Shown here: positions 1 to 11,982 of the stretch, piece by piece | Layout: each line of letters starts with the position of its first letter | Position numbering within the stretch: the stretch's first letter is position 1 | NCBI RefSeq assembly: GCF_016859285.1 | Contig: NC_053402.1 | Coordinates: forward strand, 22,453,056-22,517,055 | Reading direction: 5' to 3' | DNA: 64,000 nt | Source of the DNA: Xiphias gladius | Lineage: Eukaryota; Chordata; Actinopteri; Istiophoriformes; Xiphiidae | The notes under the pieces: model-generated | The model's database searches: none | What the model was told of the DNA's origin: nothing | What the model saw: the letters and a program-made list of their open reading frames with translations, nothing else | Made by a program: the position numbers and the translations under genes

Positions 1-540
1 AGCAGAAACGAGTTGTGAACTTCCAACTTGTGGGCAAACGGTTGCTTGTCCACACAGCCCGCAGTTACAGAGTGTTTGCGTCCACCGGACGAGCGCATGT
101 CCGATAAACACTCTCTCTTAGCTCCGCTTGTTCAGTCTCTTCCAACTCCTGCCAAACTACATTTTATACTTGAGGTGTATGGTCGTATATGTAGAATATA
201 AACCATGTGTGAAAAGAGAGATATGGCTCAGAGGCCATAGGTCAAAGGTCCTCAGAAGGGGTCTTGCAGTCCCCAAAGGCAGGTAATGCTTTGTAACTAA
301 AACCATATGTGCCTGACAGTTTTTAGGAAAACAACTGTCCTACTTAAGAGTCGGTGACCAAGGCTGAATTTCAGAGTGGTTCATCGGCTTCACACCCTCT
401 CACAAGCAGATCTGCGGATGCTTGACTTGACGCCGTTCTTCTTTATAATAAACCTTTATATGTAATCAAGACAGTGTCAGCGGAGTCTCCTTCATCCTCT
501 TCACATCATCAACACCATCTAATAAACTACATACTCCTCA
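1..540 (+). other. Possible LTR-like or repeat tail
   Basis: No gene is visible. A stretch ending in ttctttataataaacc and downstream AATAAA motifs looks like the R-U5 part of a fish LTR element, but no paired LTR, primer site or coding region was found. This is a weak call. Confidence 0.15.
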
Positions 541-598
541 TACTACTTAAAATCTTGATCTTGAAAGGAGAGAGAGAGAGAGTATAAACTAAAAATGT

Positions 599-702
599 CT
601 GGAAGTATAAAGCGACATAAAGTAGAAGTGCTCACGTAAAGTACGAGTACCTAAGAATGGTATTCAAGTACAGGTCTTTACTTAGTTACTTTTCATGGCT
701 GA
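599..702 (+). mobile_element. Fragment of AGTGGTGGAAG-type MITE (3' end)
   Basis: The segment matches the end of a common teleost dispersed repeat whose sequence reads like 'aagtataaag...tcaagtacag...acttagttactt'. Other copies in this window are at 1740, 12781, 13104, 45728 and 61468. Confidence 0.5.
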
Positions 703-1739
703 CGTCTGCATTACTCGCTCTACAGGAAATCGACTCTCCTGCAGATCAAACACTTTTCCCCGAGGAGAGACCTTGAGCTCGGACTAGAGACCTCTCCGAT
801 TCTGCCTCTCCGCCGGGATCCGGGACGCCCTTCGCTTCCATTAAACAATTATCCCCGACAGGGGGGGGGCTGTGCAAATCAGGTCCGGGGCCCGCAACCC
901 ACACCGGTCCCACGTGGACTCTTTATGCCGATCTGACATTAAACTCGGCGAGCTGCAAATCCAGCCCTAATCGGGGCCTTGTTAGAGCGCCCCTCGAGCA
1001 TTGGCTCGGGGAGGGCTTTCTACTAAATTGTGCTCTGGAGAGGAAGAACCGGAAGAAACCGGGGCTCTCTAAAAAGACGGTCGCACTTTGAACGCGTGTT
1101 TCTATCCTCGGTAACCGAACCTGATTAGGTGGAATCTCCGGGGGGGGGGGGTGCACCCACGGGCCTTCTGGTCTCCAGGGTTATAAACATTTCGTTTTTC
1201 CTCCAGGAAAGCAACTAGATTGCTCAGTGGTTGGAAGGGGCTGGGTCTGAGAATGCATAACATTGATGTTTTAGTTTTTTTTTTAACCTGGCAGCCGACA
1301 GGTCTTCGCGCTCCACGTGGTCCCTGAGTCGGACCGTTTCCACGAAACCATTTGTCACGGTCCGGCTTTCACAACCGCTAACAGGCGCTTGTCGGTCGCA
1401 CGGTCGGCGCAACGGCGGCCGGCGCGGAACCGAGCGGCGTTCGCTCGCCGCGCCTCTCGAAAAAAATCCGCGAATCCCTCGACCTCGACCGCCACCGAAG
1501 CCGTGCGTTTACCCTCCAGCGCCGTCGTCGGGAACCGTTAAGCCCCAGACACGAGCAGTTTTGTTTCGTTCCGCTGCGTCTTAAAAGAAATAGAAATAAA
1601 ATAATAATGTCCGAACTCCTCATTGGTCCGTTCGACACTGAGCTCCTATCTTCATTTCCGGGTAACTGTTGCGCTGAGCTGCATGTCGGAACGTATTTAG
1701 AAAGGGAAACTCAGTATCGAGAAATCGGTTTAATCCATT
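703..1739. other. CpG-rich intergenic stretch without a recognised gene
   Basis: Two CpG-rich patches (about 720-1000 and 1300-1545) are seen, with poly-G at 1140-1151. The short frames in them (for example 1317-1541) are Arg/Ala/Ser-rich as expected from composition. This could be a promoter island of a gene outside the window or a decayed repeat. Confidence 0.3.
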
Positions 1740-1912
1740 GTAATAAAAACTGAAGTTATCAAACAAATGTAGTAAAAAGTAGAGTATTTGCCTCCAAAAT
1801 GTAGTGGAGTACAAGTATAAAGTAGTAGAAAATAAAAATACTCCAGTGCAAGTTCCTTAAAGTTGCACCCAAGTGCAGTGCTTGAGTAAATGTACTTAGT
1901 TACTTCCCAGCA
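1740..1912 (+). mobile_element. AGTGGTGGAAG-type MITE, 3' part
   Basis: It reads gtagtggagtacaagtataa then gcttgagtaaatgtacttag and ends near the terminal cagcagtg, the + strand end of the same teleost repeat family as 61468-62576. Confidence 0.65.
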
Positions 1913-2082
1913 GTGCCGCCGTGTTGCCGTGTGCTCTGCCCCGTGTTTTGCTGCTGTCTCGCGTGTGTGTCGAGGAGACCGCCGTGTCAGCAGCGTTTCC
2001 GCCCCGGTTCCCGCGTGCCTGCGCTGAGCCGCGTGCAGCTGAGTGAGCGCTTTGTCATGAATGTCCCTGCACTGCCAGCCCC

Positions 2083-2089
<7 letters not shown>

Positions 2090-2119
<30 letters not shown>
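2090..2119. repeat. (CA)n microsatellite
   Basis: About 15 uninterrupted CA dinucleotides. Confidence 0.95.
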
Positions 2120-2121
<2 letters not shown>

Positions 2122-2362
2122 ATTTCTACCGTGCCAACGGTGGACTATCAGGTGGTGCCATTTTTTTTTCTAGTCCCTTGGAAAAAAACAAAAGAAAAAA
2201 GCAATACGGAACGTTTTATTTGAGGTTTCTTATCGTAATAAAAGCGCAGAACTGCCTTTGTAGTTTTGTGCCTCCACGGCGCCCCTGCCCCCACGCAGGC
2301 GTCCTCTCACACTTCAAGGATTTCTGCAGTCGGAAAGAGGTTAGAAACTCTCAGCATCTGAA

Positions 2363-2685
2363 GTGAGCCACCGTTTAGCCACCGTTAGCCGCCATTTGCC
2401 ACCGTTAGCCACTGTTAGTCACCGTTAGCCACCATTTCCCACCGTTAGCCACCGTTAACCGCCATTTGCCACCGTTAGCCACTGTTAGTCACCGTTAGCC
2501 GCCATTTGCCACCGTTAGCCACTGTTAGTCACCGTTAGCCACCATTTCCCACCGCTAGCCACCGTTAACCGCCATTAGCCACTGTTAGCCACCATTAAAC
2601 ACCGTTAGCCACCGTTAGCCGCCATTAGCCACTGTTAGCCGCCATTAGCCACTGTTAGCCGCCATTAGCCACCGCTAGCCACCGG
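2363..2685. repeat. 10-bp minisatellite (GTTAGCCACC units)
   Basis: About 32 tandem copies of a decamer around GCCACCGTTA, with variants GCCGCCATTT, GCCACTGTTA and GCCACCATTA. Higher-order blocks of several decamers recur, so the array also grew by duplicating groups of units. Confidence 0.9.
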
Positions 2686-3409
2686 TCATACCATCCTGTG
2701 GTAGAGCAGTGGTAGAAGATTGTTACTTTTTACCATGCAGATGGAAAAACTTCACGTACGAAGCATACGATCAACCCCCTTGGTCACGACGCATCTACAC
2801 AGATTAAACTATCAGACGGTGTATGAAGCGGCTAAACGTCGGCTGGAATAGCTGCAGCGTTGACCGGCTGTGCATGTTAATGCGTCAATACTACTATTCC
2901 AATAACATCATTTATATAGAACAATTTAACACTTAAGGGGATCATGTTGACCAGCCAACGCTTTTATGTTTCAAACGTTACATTTCGCTGAATACACTTT
3001 TATACTTCTACTTAAGTAAAATCTTGCTGTGCACTGTTGCTTATGAATCCAGCTTTTCATTAGTGGAGAGAAATAATCGACTATCTCTTCTCTCAGAAGG
3101 TTCGCAGTCTTGCTTTAAGGGGTTTTTTTTTTGGGTTTGGTCCTCAGTGTCAGTGTCGGTGACAGTCACAGGGTTATCAGCTGAGCGAATGGGTCGAGTC
3201 AGCATGTTAGTTCCAGTCTCAGCGTGTGAGCTTTGTGTGTGTTGCAATGCCAGTGTGCCGCGGTGGCGTGTTGCCGTTACTACAGGTACGGTGTGCCGCA
3301 TGTGTGTGACTCAAACTGACCGACGCCGACCTCTGACTGACCTTTTTGTGTTTTACTCTGCTTCGAACAGCAAAACATGTCGAGAGAGGTCATTGGAAAC
3401 ATCTCAGTC

Positions 3410-3870
3410 ACACGGCTTTTCCCGTTTCCCATCATCCATTCTTTACTTCCCAATACTTTCTATCTTTATTTCCTTACTGCGTTCATGTTACCTTCTTTTA
3501 TTTTTTCCTGCTTCCATTGCTCCCTCTTCCTTTCTTTCTCTCTTTCTTTACTGTCCTCATGGAACCCTTTTACTTTCTTTTCACTTTAATTTCTTCCTTT
3601 GTTCTCTCTTCCTTTCACTCTCTCTTTTTGCTAACACTTCCGTCCTTTCTTTATGACCATCTTTCTTCTTACCTTTTTTCTTTCTTTCTTATCTGTCTCC
3701 ATTTAACCCTTGTAATGTTACTCTTTTTTCTCTACTTTCTTCCTTTGCTCCCCCCATTTTCATTCTTTCTCCTTGCTCCTCCTTCCTTCCCTCCTTCCTT
3801 CTTTACCTATACTTTCTTGTCTTCATATTATTATTTTTTTTAATTTACATTCTTCCCTCTTTTGCTTTCT
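3410..3870 (+). repeat. Polypyrimidine (C+T) tract
   Basis: About 450 bases are strongly strand-asymmetric, nearly all C and T, with many CTTT and TTCC runs. Long Phe/Leu/Ser open frames here are artefacts of the composition. Confidence 0.75.
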
Positions 3871-4447
3871 CACACTTTTTGATCAATGGCACCTCTTTTA
3901 AGGTGTAATTAGCTGATGCACAGCAAAGCTGAGAATTCCCCAGGTACCATTTCCAGATTTCCAAATGAATCAAGGTGCAACTAAACTAAGATAAGATACT
4001 TAGAGGAGTAGCTTAAAGATTTCTAGAAATACGGTTATTCGCTTTTTCTAGCGGTAAGTTAGCAGTGGGAATGGAAGCGCTGTCCGAAGGGGGAACAGAA
4101 CAGACTCCGAGGGAAGAACTTCAACCAACGCCTTGCAATATATGCAGCCAAGTTGCACCGAAAAGACCAAAATAAGCAGAAAAACCAAACCAAAACAAAA
4201 CAGAAAACCCTGCAGAGTTCTGGTGTGATTCTCCATTTTCATTGTCCAGTGTACGTTCACACCACACAACCCTTTTTGCTCAAAACACTTGTCAAACAGA
4301 GAGAGCTTGAATCTAAATCCTAGACTAGCTGAGCTCAGGGACAGTAATGAAGGAGTCTCTAGTATGGATAAAGCTCCACTCTGAAAAGCCTTTGCTTTCC
4401 ATAGAACTTGTCCTGTTCTTTCCGGAGTCAAAGAGACTCACTTTAAA
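3871..4447. other. No gene or clear repeat seen
   Basis: Unremarkable intergenic DNA; short open frames lack any recognisable motif. Confidence 0.4.
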
Positions 4448-4590
4448 ATGACCACAAATATAAACCCTGTCGCTGATCTCTTGAAGGGAGGCTTTTCTTT
4501 GGATCCCGCTCAGTGTGGTTTTTGTCCCGAGGCAGACGAAACTCTCCGTCGTGTCTTCTATCAATGCCCCTTTGTTTGGCCCACTCCGGG
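4448..4590 (+). mobile_element. Non-LTR retrotransposon fragment, C-terminal zinc-knuckle region
   Basis: The frame starting at 4448 gives DPAQCGFCPEADETLRRVFY then QCPFVWP. The CxxC...H/F..C pattern resembles the zf-RVT module found after the reverse transcriptase in many LINEs. No RT domain precedes it, so it is a relic. Overlapping frames on the other strand are shadows. Confidence 0.55.
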
Positions 4591-5570
4591 TGGACGCAAC
4601 CCAGCGAATCGCGACCGTCCTGTTGTCTGTAATGACAAAGTACAGGTGAGAATCTCGGCGTTAATGAATTCAACAGGTCTCCCCTGTCTTCATTTTTAGC
4701 TTCTTTTATTTGTCCGTTTCCTGCGCATTCCCACCGCTCTTGGGAAGCGCGTACATGCCCATCGACCCTAACGATCCCGGACCGGGTCTTGCTCCGGTCC
4801 GGGCCAGCCGGTGTCGGCGGTCGGGCGGACAAAGTCGCGCAGCGTGTGACGAGTTGAGACTCCAACCCGAAGTCTTCGGATCCGGGTCGTTCTCGTAAAG
4901 ATTCTTGTAAACGTGTTTTTAAACGTGACGCCGTGACCCCAGGTTGTGCAGCGGCCGAGGAGGAACGACGGCGCCTGAAGGCGGCATCGGGAAATAGGCG
5001 CTGCCGGGCAGATCCTGGACCCTGGACCCTGGACTCTTTAATGTCGCCACCAAACTTAGTTTCAGCCTCCTGTGCCAAAAAAGCAAAACAAAAAACCGCT
5101 GAGCCTGGGATGGGTGAAGTGCAGGAATGGGTGTGGTTCAATTTTGCGTATGTGGAGGGAAAACGAAAGCAAAAACACCAGTGTGTCCACGGTGGAGGTG
5201 GCCGTTGCGTTGTTACCAGCACGTCAAGTCCAGTTTTTGTTTTGTCTCTCAGTTTTAGTTTTTGTTTCTTAATGTTTTTCTGCTTTTTTTAACATCGGTG
5301 CGAGCAGGACGTCCCAGTGAGCAACCGAGCGCCGAGGGGAGGAAAAATGTCCGCACAGAGGTAAAGTTGGAACCGGAGCAACTTTTGTACAGGAAAGAGA
5401 AAAACCCCAGAAAGAGGAGTGCAGTAGGCAGGAATGTGACCCCAGCACACAAGGAAGAATATTCCCAGCATCACAGCTCTTTTTATTCAACTCTGAGTGC
5501 AGAGTCAGTTTTATTTTTCCCTTTTGTTTTTTTGTTTTTTAGTATTAAATAAATGTAGAAGTTCAGTTAT
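4591..5570. other. Intergenic DNA with a CpG-rich patch
   Basis: A CpG-rich patch is seen at about 4760-4990. A 260-codon minus-strand frame (5222-4443) spans it but has no recognisable domain, splice pattern or codon bias. No gene is supported. Confidence 0.3.
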
Positions 5571-5601
5571 GGAAAGTAACTAAGTACATTTACTCAAGTA
5601 C
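5571..5601 (-). mobile_element. Terminal fragment of AGTGGTGGAAG-type MITE
   Basis: ggaaagtaactaagtacatt followed by tactcaagtac matches the terminal part of the family, here in minus orientation and cut short. Confidence 0.5.
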
Positions 5602-6560
5602 ACCCACCGGCTGGTCGGACTGCGCAGATGCAGCCGAAAAACCGTAAAAAACAGTGTAGACCTTCTGAATAGGACACAAACAGGCCGTTTTCGCACCTGA
5701 CATTGTGACTTGCAGTTTTTCAGTCGGAGGCGTTACTGACAACACTTACGATGGCTCACGTACTTTTTTGGCTTGTGACCACTAACGCAGTTTTATCTGG
5801 ACATTTTTATTGAGGCCTGAAGAGGTGAGGTTATCCATTATTTTACAAGTAAAAAAAAGCAAAAATTAGAAGTAAAAAATATATTTAGTTTTGCCTAGTA
5901 TACGTTTTTGTTTTTTTTTGTATTTTTGCTCATCTTGTTACTTCTCATACAACGCTTCAGGTTCATCTTGTGGGTTTTTAATCATAAACATTGTATAAAT
6001 AAAGCTTGTGTGACAATTGATTTATCTTATCTTTTAGACTCATACACAAAAATGTCTATCGTCTGTTACCAGGTAGCAAAAATGATCATGTCTGGTCTAG
6101 AATCAGTTAAAAGCGAACGCAGAGCCTGGACCAGGTGCATAAAATGGACCCAGGCCAACACTGGGACACTTTCTTATCAGACTCTTCTGTAGAGTATGGG
6201 TGTGGAGAATGTGTGGGCGTGAATCATTGTCATAATGAACTGTCTCTAAAAGAAGTCAGTATTAAAACAAGACTACTACGCAACTTGTGCTACAGCCGCC
6301 GCAGCGTCTGTGCGGTAATCTACGTGGTAATTACAGGACGCTCCGGCCTTTTGCTCGGTCTCTTTTCTCTCCTCTTTTCTCTCCTCGGCCTCCTCGGTCA
6401 GCGCCCTCCTCGGGTCTCTTCGCCTCTGCCGTGATGTCCGTGCTGGGAATACCGAGCTAGCCTCTTCTCACGGCTAGCTGAAGACCCGCAGCTGGTGGTT
6501 TTTGGACGTAGCGCCCGCACAGCGTCACGCACTTCTCGCTGGCAGATCGTAACCGCTCAA
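5602..6560. other. No gene seen; possible apol upstream region
   Basis: A CpG-enriched, pyrimidine-rich patch at about 6290-6440 could belong to the missing first exon or promoter of apol. No ATG exon with a donor of the right phase was found. Confidence 0.25.
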
Positions 6561-6611
6561 CCCAAGGTACATCGTGCAAAAACCGGCGTTTGGGGCACGA
6601 TGTACCTTGGG
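6561..6611. repeat. Perfect 17-bp inverted repeat (hairpin)
   Basis: Arm CCCAAGGTACATCGTGC (6561-6577) is exactly complementary to 6595-6611, with a 17-base spacer. It lies about 390 bases before the first visible apol exon. Confidence 0.85.
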
Positions 6612-6998
6612 AGTCAGTGTACCATCAAAATGATGTTGAAAACTGTTGTTTTAAGGTAGAATAGTTGGATAGTGTTGCTTTGAGACTGATAAAGTTTAGC
6701 CCTGGGGTAAAAAAAACCAAACAAAAGACAATCGGGACATCCCTACTTTTTACGGAGCTCTGTGACTTTCCATCAAGACATGTTAACAATCACTTCAAAC
6801 GAAGGCTGTAATGACGAAAATTCAAACAAAAAACAACTACAAAAAGGTGCAAAATAACCACAAAGAGACACAGAACTCGGATGGATATACCGTACATTGG
6901 GTCTTCCAGTGAGATTTACTGCACAATAAAAGCTCAGTGGATTGGGGATTGAATTGGTTCAGAAACCTCACAGAGCGGTTGATGTTTTTTTCTTGCAG

Positions 6999-9389
6999 AA
7001 AGGAACTGCAGGAGGCTTTGTGCCGCTACATCAGAGATACCCTCACCTACATCGACACAGTGAGAGGCTTCTGTGAGAATAACTCAAAATGGGGGCTCAG
7101 GAGGGAGACGGAGAGGTTGAACATGATGGACATCAAAGCGAGGGCTGACAAAACCCACCTGACGATCAGCCACGTCACCCAGTCCGAGAACAGTGGTAAG
7201 GCCTTGTGGGAATATCTGAGAAACATAGTGACCAAAGACAGGACGTGTGCAGAGCTGGGGAAGGAGCTGGACGCTGTGTTGAAGGACACTCTGGAAGGCC
7301 TGGAGAAGCTCGACTGCTTCCTGGATGCGGTGGAGAAGCTGGCAGTCACCTCACCTCAAGTGTTCACGGAGAACCGCTTTTTACGTCTGCCCGAGGGGAT
7401 CAGCCTGGAGCACGTTCGGGTTGTCATCACTGCTGCACGTCTGGTCTGCCCCCTCCTCCTCGAGTTTAAAAGAGATGCAAAGGCCTTCTTCCTTCCCAGA
7501 CTTCAGAATCTGGAAGTGCTGCTGTATCAGTTGGAAAAATACATAAACACCACCCAGCAAATTTGCAGAAAGTTAGAGAAAAGGTAAACCTTGACATTTC
7601 ACGAACAACATAATATGCGCATTTTGCAAGAGAAACATCTACTACAGTCACTAAGTGTAACTGTCTTTTACAGCTCCGTCTGTGACTTTTGCCTGAAGAT
7701 GCCGATGGAAACTCTGGTTGACCTTGATGTGGATTTGTCTGAAGATGACATAGAGAGGATGCTTTATCACATTAATCAGCTTGATGGAATCAGGTAAGTC
7801 CTACCTCATGTACCAATGGTTTTTTTTGTTTTCTTTTTGGCCCCAAACATCATGTCGACACAGTTGTGCAAGGTGTTATCAGAGAGAGAGAGAGGTTGGT
7901 AGAATATTGGTCCATTTGTGGTGGAGATAATGGGTCTAGCTCTTTGTTTTATTGTTTCTGTTCACCTGCCCGGGGACTACAAATGGAAATGAGCTCTTAG
8001 TTCATTTCAGTCAGTTTCTCAGGAAACGAAGTGTGGATCTTAATGTAAAAAAGCCGACATATTGATGGTGTTGAGATCTATGAGTTTGTACAATCTGGTG
8101 CGGATCCAGAGAATAATCCAGATCTGGTGGAGGAACATGCTGAATCCGCATTACACACAGAGTTGTACTTACTATGTTTTATGACAAATAAATCACTATT
8201 TTTCTATTATAAGAGCTGGACGGACATGTGTAGGATTGTTTGGCATTGCTGGAGGTATGGGCTCTGCTAAGTGCCATTCTAGTTTGTCATTTGATTTGCC
8301 ATTTCTGCTTAAATCTGTTCTATACTGACTTTACTGCTTTTTGTAGCCTCCTAATCTGTGTTCTAAAACCCCCAAAAAGATCCCAAATCCACTGTTTTTT
8401 CTTTCCATTCAGGTAACACGCTAATTTCCTCTTTAATCTTTATCAGGATGGACCAGTGCTTCCGGATAGCGTTCTTGTTTCCAAAGGAAACGTGTTCTGG
8501 CTTCATCAGTGAGTTCAACCAGCGACAGCCCAGGATGCAGCAGTTCCTAAAAGACCTGGAGGAGATTGCTGAACAACTCGACAAAATGAGTAAAGGGGCA
8601 AAGATCTCCAGTGTGGCAGGCAGCTCAGTAGGGGCGGTTGGTGGTGTGCTTTCCATTGTGGGTTTGGCGTTAATTCCTGTAACAGCAGGGGTGTCTCTAG
8701 CTCTGACAATGACAGGGGTAGGGCTGGGAATCACCAGCGGAGTCAACAGCGCCGTCACCACAGCCACAGAGATCGGAGTAAACGTTACACAACAAAAGAA
8801 AGCCAGTGAAGTCTTCCAGAACTTCATGGAGGATGTGCAGAGTCTCCAGAATTATCTGGAGGAGGTGACCAGTCAAACAGTCACCAAAATGGAAGCAAGT
8901 AAGATTGATGTGGCTGTGGGAGTGGGCAAGATTCTTGGTAAAGTTGGTGGTCTTGGAAAAAGCATTGATTCATTGGCTGATTTCACATCTGGTGTTAAGT
9001 TATTGCAAAGTGAAGAGCTGATTGGAAGTGTTGGTAAGGTGGTGGCCGAGGAAGGTAAAGCTTTACGTAATGTGCCCAGGGTGGCCTCAGATATCCCAGA
9101 TATTGGTCAGGCAGCAGTCAAAGGGCCTCTCGCCTTCTCTAAGACTGCCAGGGCAGGTTTCATCACAGTCAATGCTCTTTTCCTTGGCCTGGATATCTTC
9201 TTCATCTGTAAAGACAGCATCAGTCTGGCCAAAGGCAGCGAGACTGATATGTCAAAGATCATCAGAGCTAGAGCTGCACTTTGGAGCTCAGAGATAGATT
9301 CATGGGAGAAGATCCGCGACTCTTTGTGTGAAAGCCTGTTAACATTAGAGGCAAAACGGGGTGTCCTGGAGACACCGTTTTATCCGTGA
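6999..9389 (+). CDS. apol: Apolipoprotein L family protein, 5' end not found
   Basis: Apolipoprotein L proteins are lipid-associated and pore-forming, and act at intracellular membranes. Three coding exons are visible: 6999-7583 (acceptor tttcttgcag, donor AG/gtaaac), 7674-7793 (acceptor ttttacag, donor CAG/gtaagt) and 8447-9389 (acceptor tatcag, stop TGA 9387-9389). All junctions keep one frame, giving about 549 residues. The N-terminal half is helical and charged (ELQEALCRYIRDTL at its start), as in fish ApoL proteins. The last exon carries the family core: a glycine/alanine-rich hydrophobic hairpin (VGAVGGVLSIVGLALIPVTA onward), then a second hydrophobic stretch (NALFLGLDIFFICKDSISLA) and RARAALWSSEIDSWEKI. 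No ATG exon with the required phase was found upstream. An ATG at 6981 lies inside the polypyrimidine tract of the acceptor and is unlikely to be the start. Family assignment is firm; the paralogue is not resolved. Confidence 0.88.
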
Positions 9390-10014
9390 AGTAGATCCAG
9401 ATCCAGACACAGAGAAACGGATGTAAAAACGTAATCCGATCGTGTGGGTGGAAAATGAAAAGGAAAACACGTCCGTGTTTAGTAAACACACAGACAGCAC
9501 TGCATCCACGGCAAGTCTCACAATGTGCCTTCTTGATAACTCTGATTAAAGTCAATGAATCACGAATGAAAATCCAATCATGCTGATAAACTGTAAATCA
9601 CTGATCAAACATAATTTAAGTCTCTCTTCAAGGAATTCTTAACGTTTGTTTTCTCAGGACGGATTTTTTGAGGCAGTTAACACTTACATGTGCACTATGC
9701 TTTTTCCTTGGCTGAATTTATACCGTTTGTAATACGAAGCTTGTCTCATACATAATGGATTATATTCGTCATTCAGTGATTCATTTTATTACGAGTTAAG
9801 AGAAGATTAGTCAGCATTTGTTTTACCATGTGATAAAATTAACTGTCCTATAAAAAATACATGATTCAGTGTGTTGTATAAGAACTTGTTTGTTTTGTTT
9901 CATTCAATGTGGACTTTTGCTTCAGACATTATAATCAGTTTTCCGACGTTGAGGTGTCCATGGAGGCACCTGCTTTACCCTTCTTTTTTGGTAATGCCTT
10001 CATTTCACAATAAA
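9390..10014 (+). other. Probable apol 3' UTR
   Basis: There is no coding sequence after the apol stop. An ATTAAA at about 9544 and a canonical AATAAA at 10009-10014 are candidate poly(A) signals. The UTR extent is inferred from these motifs only. Confidence 0.45.
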
Positions 10015-10744
10015 ACCTATTTTTTGCCCGGAGTCAAGGGGAGTGCTGCATGTTATCAAAAAGAGAACAATTTCCTGGTTAGGATATATCAGTGCTCTGG
10101 ATCTCGGGTTTGACGAAGCGCTTAGTCTACTGGTAATGATCGACATCGCAGTTGGAATGCGTTAAATTGTGTCTGAGGTCACATAGCTGATACTTGTTGC
10201 ACCCAAGTAGCTTTCATTTAACCACTCCTTTGTACAAGTGAAGTCTCCTATTACCTGGAGAGGCAGGGGGTAAACCACCATTTCAGACTCTTAACACATT
10301 TCATTTTGCGTCATTTGGTGGACTCAGACATAAATGAAAGAATTCAAAGTATCAGGTAGACGGTGAATCCTAATCTCATTTAAAAGTCTTTACAACGAAG
10401 TCTAGGCCACCCAAAGACCCTTCCGTATTTTAACCACAGGGGTGCTCTGGAGTCGCGTGGCACGTCACTGACCTGACCTTCCAGCTGTCAATGTTTGGTG
10501 TCAGGGCCGCAGCAGCGGGCAAAAAGAACCTGACCCGACCTGACCTAACCTGATCTAACCTTTTTTGGTTTTGGTCATTGTGCAACACGTTGTTAAAGAC
10601 TAAACCCGTGGCTTCCATCCTCTTTGGCTTCTGACGTCTTACGAACACCAGCGTGTAGTCGGGGTCACGTTTCACATGTCGATGAGTTGTCGACAGCTCC
10701 ACCGAATCGTGATTATTCCCTCTAAACGTCTCAGATGGTTTCAT
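10015..10744. other. No gene seen
   Basis: Intergenic DNA between apol and the sulfotransferase. No sulfotransferase 5' exon (P-loop-like or catalytic His motifs) was found by reading. Short CCTGACC-type runs occur at about 10528-10560. Confidence 0.35.
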
Positions 10745-11190
10745 ATCAATAAATGATCAAATAATCCAATATCTCATCAAAAATCAAAGATTAGAGGAAA
10801 AAGTAAAAAAAACCCCAAAAACAGATGTGTGTCTCAGAACTTTGTTTTTTCTTCTTTTCTCTCCCATCAATCATGTGAAGACCCCTCAGATTTATCTGGT
10901 GTCCCTGTTCATAAAAGTGTATATAAGTAGTTCAAACCAGCTCCACCTGCAGCAGCTACAACAGTAACATGCTGCTGAAACACTGATGCTTCAGTATTAA
11001 TCATCTAATGATGTCTTATATAATAAGATGTAAGTCAGAGAGACCAAACCAGTTCTTTTACTCTAATACTTTAACTACATTTTGCTGGTAACACGTGTGT
11101 ACTTTTAGTTAAGTGGGGATTTTTCATGCAGGACCTTTGCCTTTAATGGAGTACTTTTAATTAAGGATCCGAATACTTCTTCCACCACTG
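10745..11190 (-). mobile_element. Composite MITE copy 3 (degenerate, minus orientation)
   Basis: Its outer part ends ctaatacttt...cttcttccaccactg at 11190, the start of the AGTGGTGGAAG-type element read on the minus strand. The inner part (atcaaagattagag, ctcccatcaatcatg, atctggtgtccct) matches the interior of the hAT-like insert found at 13379-13700 and 61656-62267. The insert's end is deleted. Confidence 0.55.
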
Positions 11191-11982
11191 CTGGTTTAGG
11201 AATCCCACACACGTGGCTTGTTAAGACGGGATGTTCAACACTGATCATTTGGTGTCGCGTTCGACTGGTGCAGCAAAGCGGAAAGGAGAGTGAGGCCGTC
11301 CAGAGTGCCGGGAAAAATAGAAGAAAAGAAAAAGGACAGACCAAGAGAAAGAGAGAAAAAAAACACACGTTTAAATAGATACGGTACCTCAATACGGTAA
11401 CACTTCTGACCCCAGACTAAGCGAAAGTGAAACTAAGTTACAGGATGTGTTGCAACCATTGTGGTCAGTTTATGATTCGGTGAAAGAAAAATAGCAGAAT
11501 AACAGACTAAGCTGCCTTCTGCAAAGTGCGATTAAATGTGCCGCTTTTCTTTGCAGAAGGAGAGACTTGACATTGGTTGCATTTCTGACCTTCTGCAGTT
11601 TCTTTAATAGATAACATGAAAATGAAAGATTATTTAATAGGTATCTTCCTAAATATGACTGCAGTTTTTTTTTTTTTTTGGATTCCTGTGTGCAGTTTCT
11701 TCTTCTTCTTCTTCTTCTTCTTCTTCTTCTGCTTTCAGGTTTCAGGATGAAACTTATCAACAGAAGGAGATAAAAACATGCAGGGAGCTAAATATACACA
11801 AGAGAGAACTGGGAGAAACATTTTGGATGTGACAAAACTGAGGTAAAGAGAAATCAAATCTAAAAAAAATCCTAGCAACCACGCAGAAATACGCTTGTAA
11901 CTAACTTGATAGCACCCTAGATGTTGAATTTAGACATTGACATTGAGTTCGATTAAATGGTCGAATAGCACTGTCCTCACCT
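11191..11982. other. No gene seen; (TTC)n at 11697-11730
   Basis: Contains a TTC microsatellite of about 11 units and a short A/T-rich segment. No coding signal. Confidence 0.4.

Noticed and set aside
1317..1638. Arg/Ser-rich open frames on both strands.
   Set aside because: They come from the CpG-rich composition and have no homology cue.
3024..3843. Long Phe/Leu/Ser-rich open frames resembling membrane proteins.
   Set aside because: They are produced by the polypyrimidine tract; there are no splice or domain features.
4443..5222. A 260-codon minus-strand open frame.
   Set aside because: It lies opposite a LINE relic and a CpG-rich patch, has no recognisable domain and reads like translated composition.
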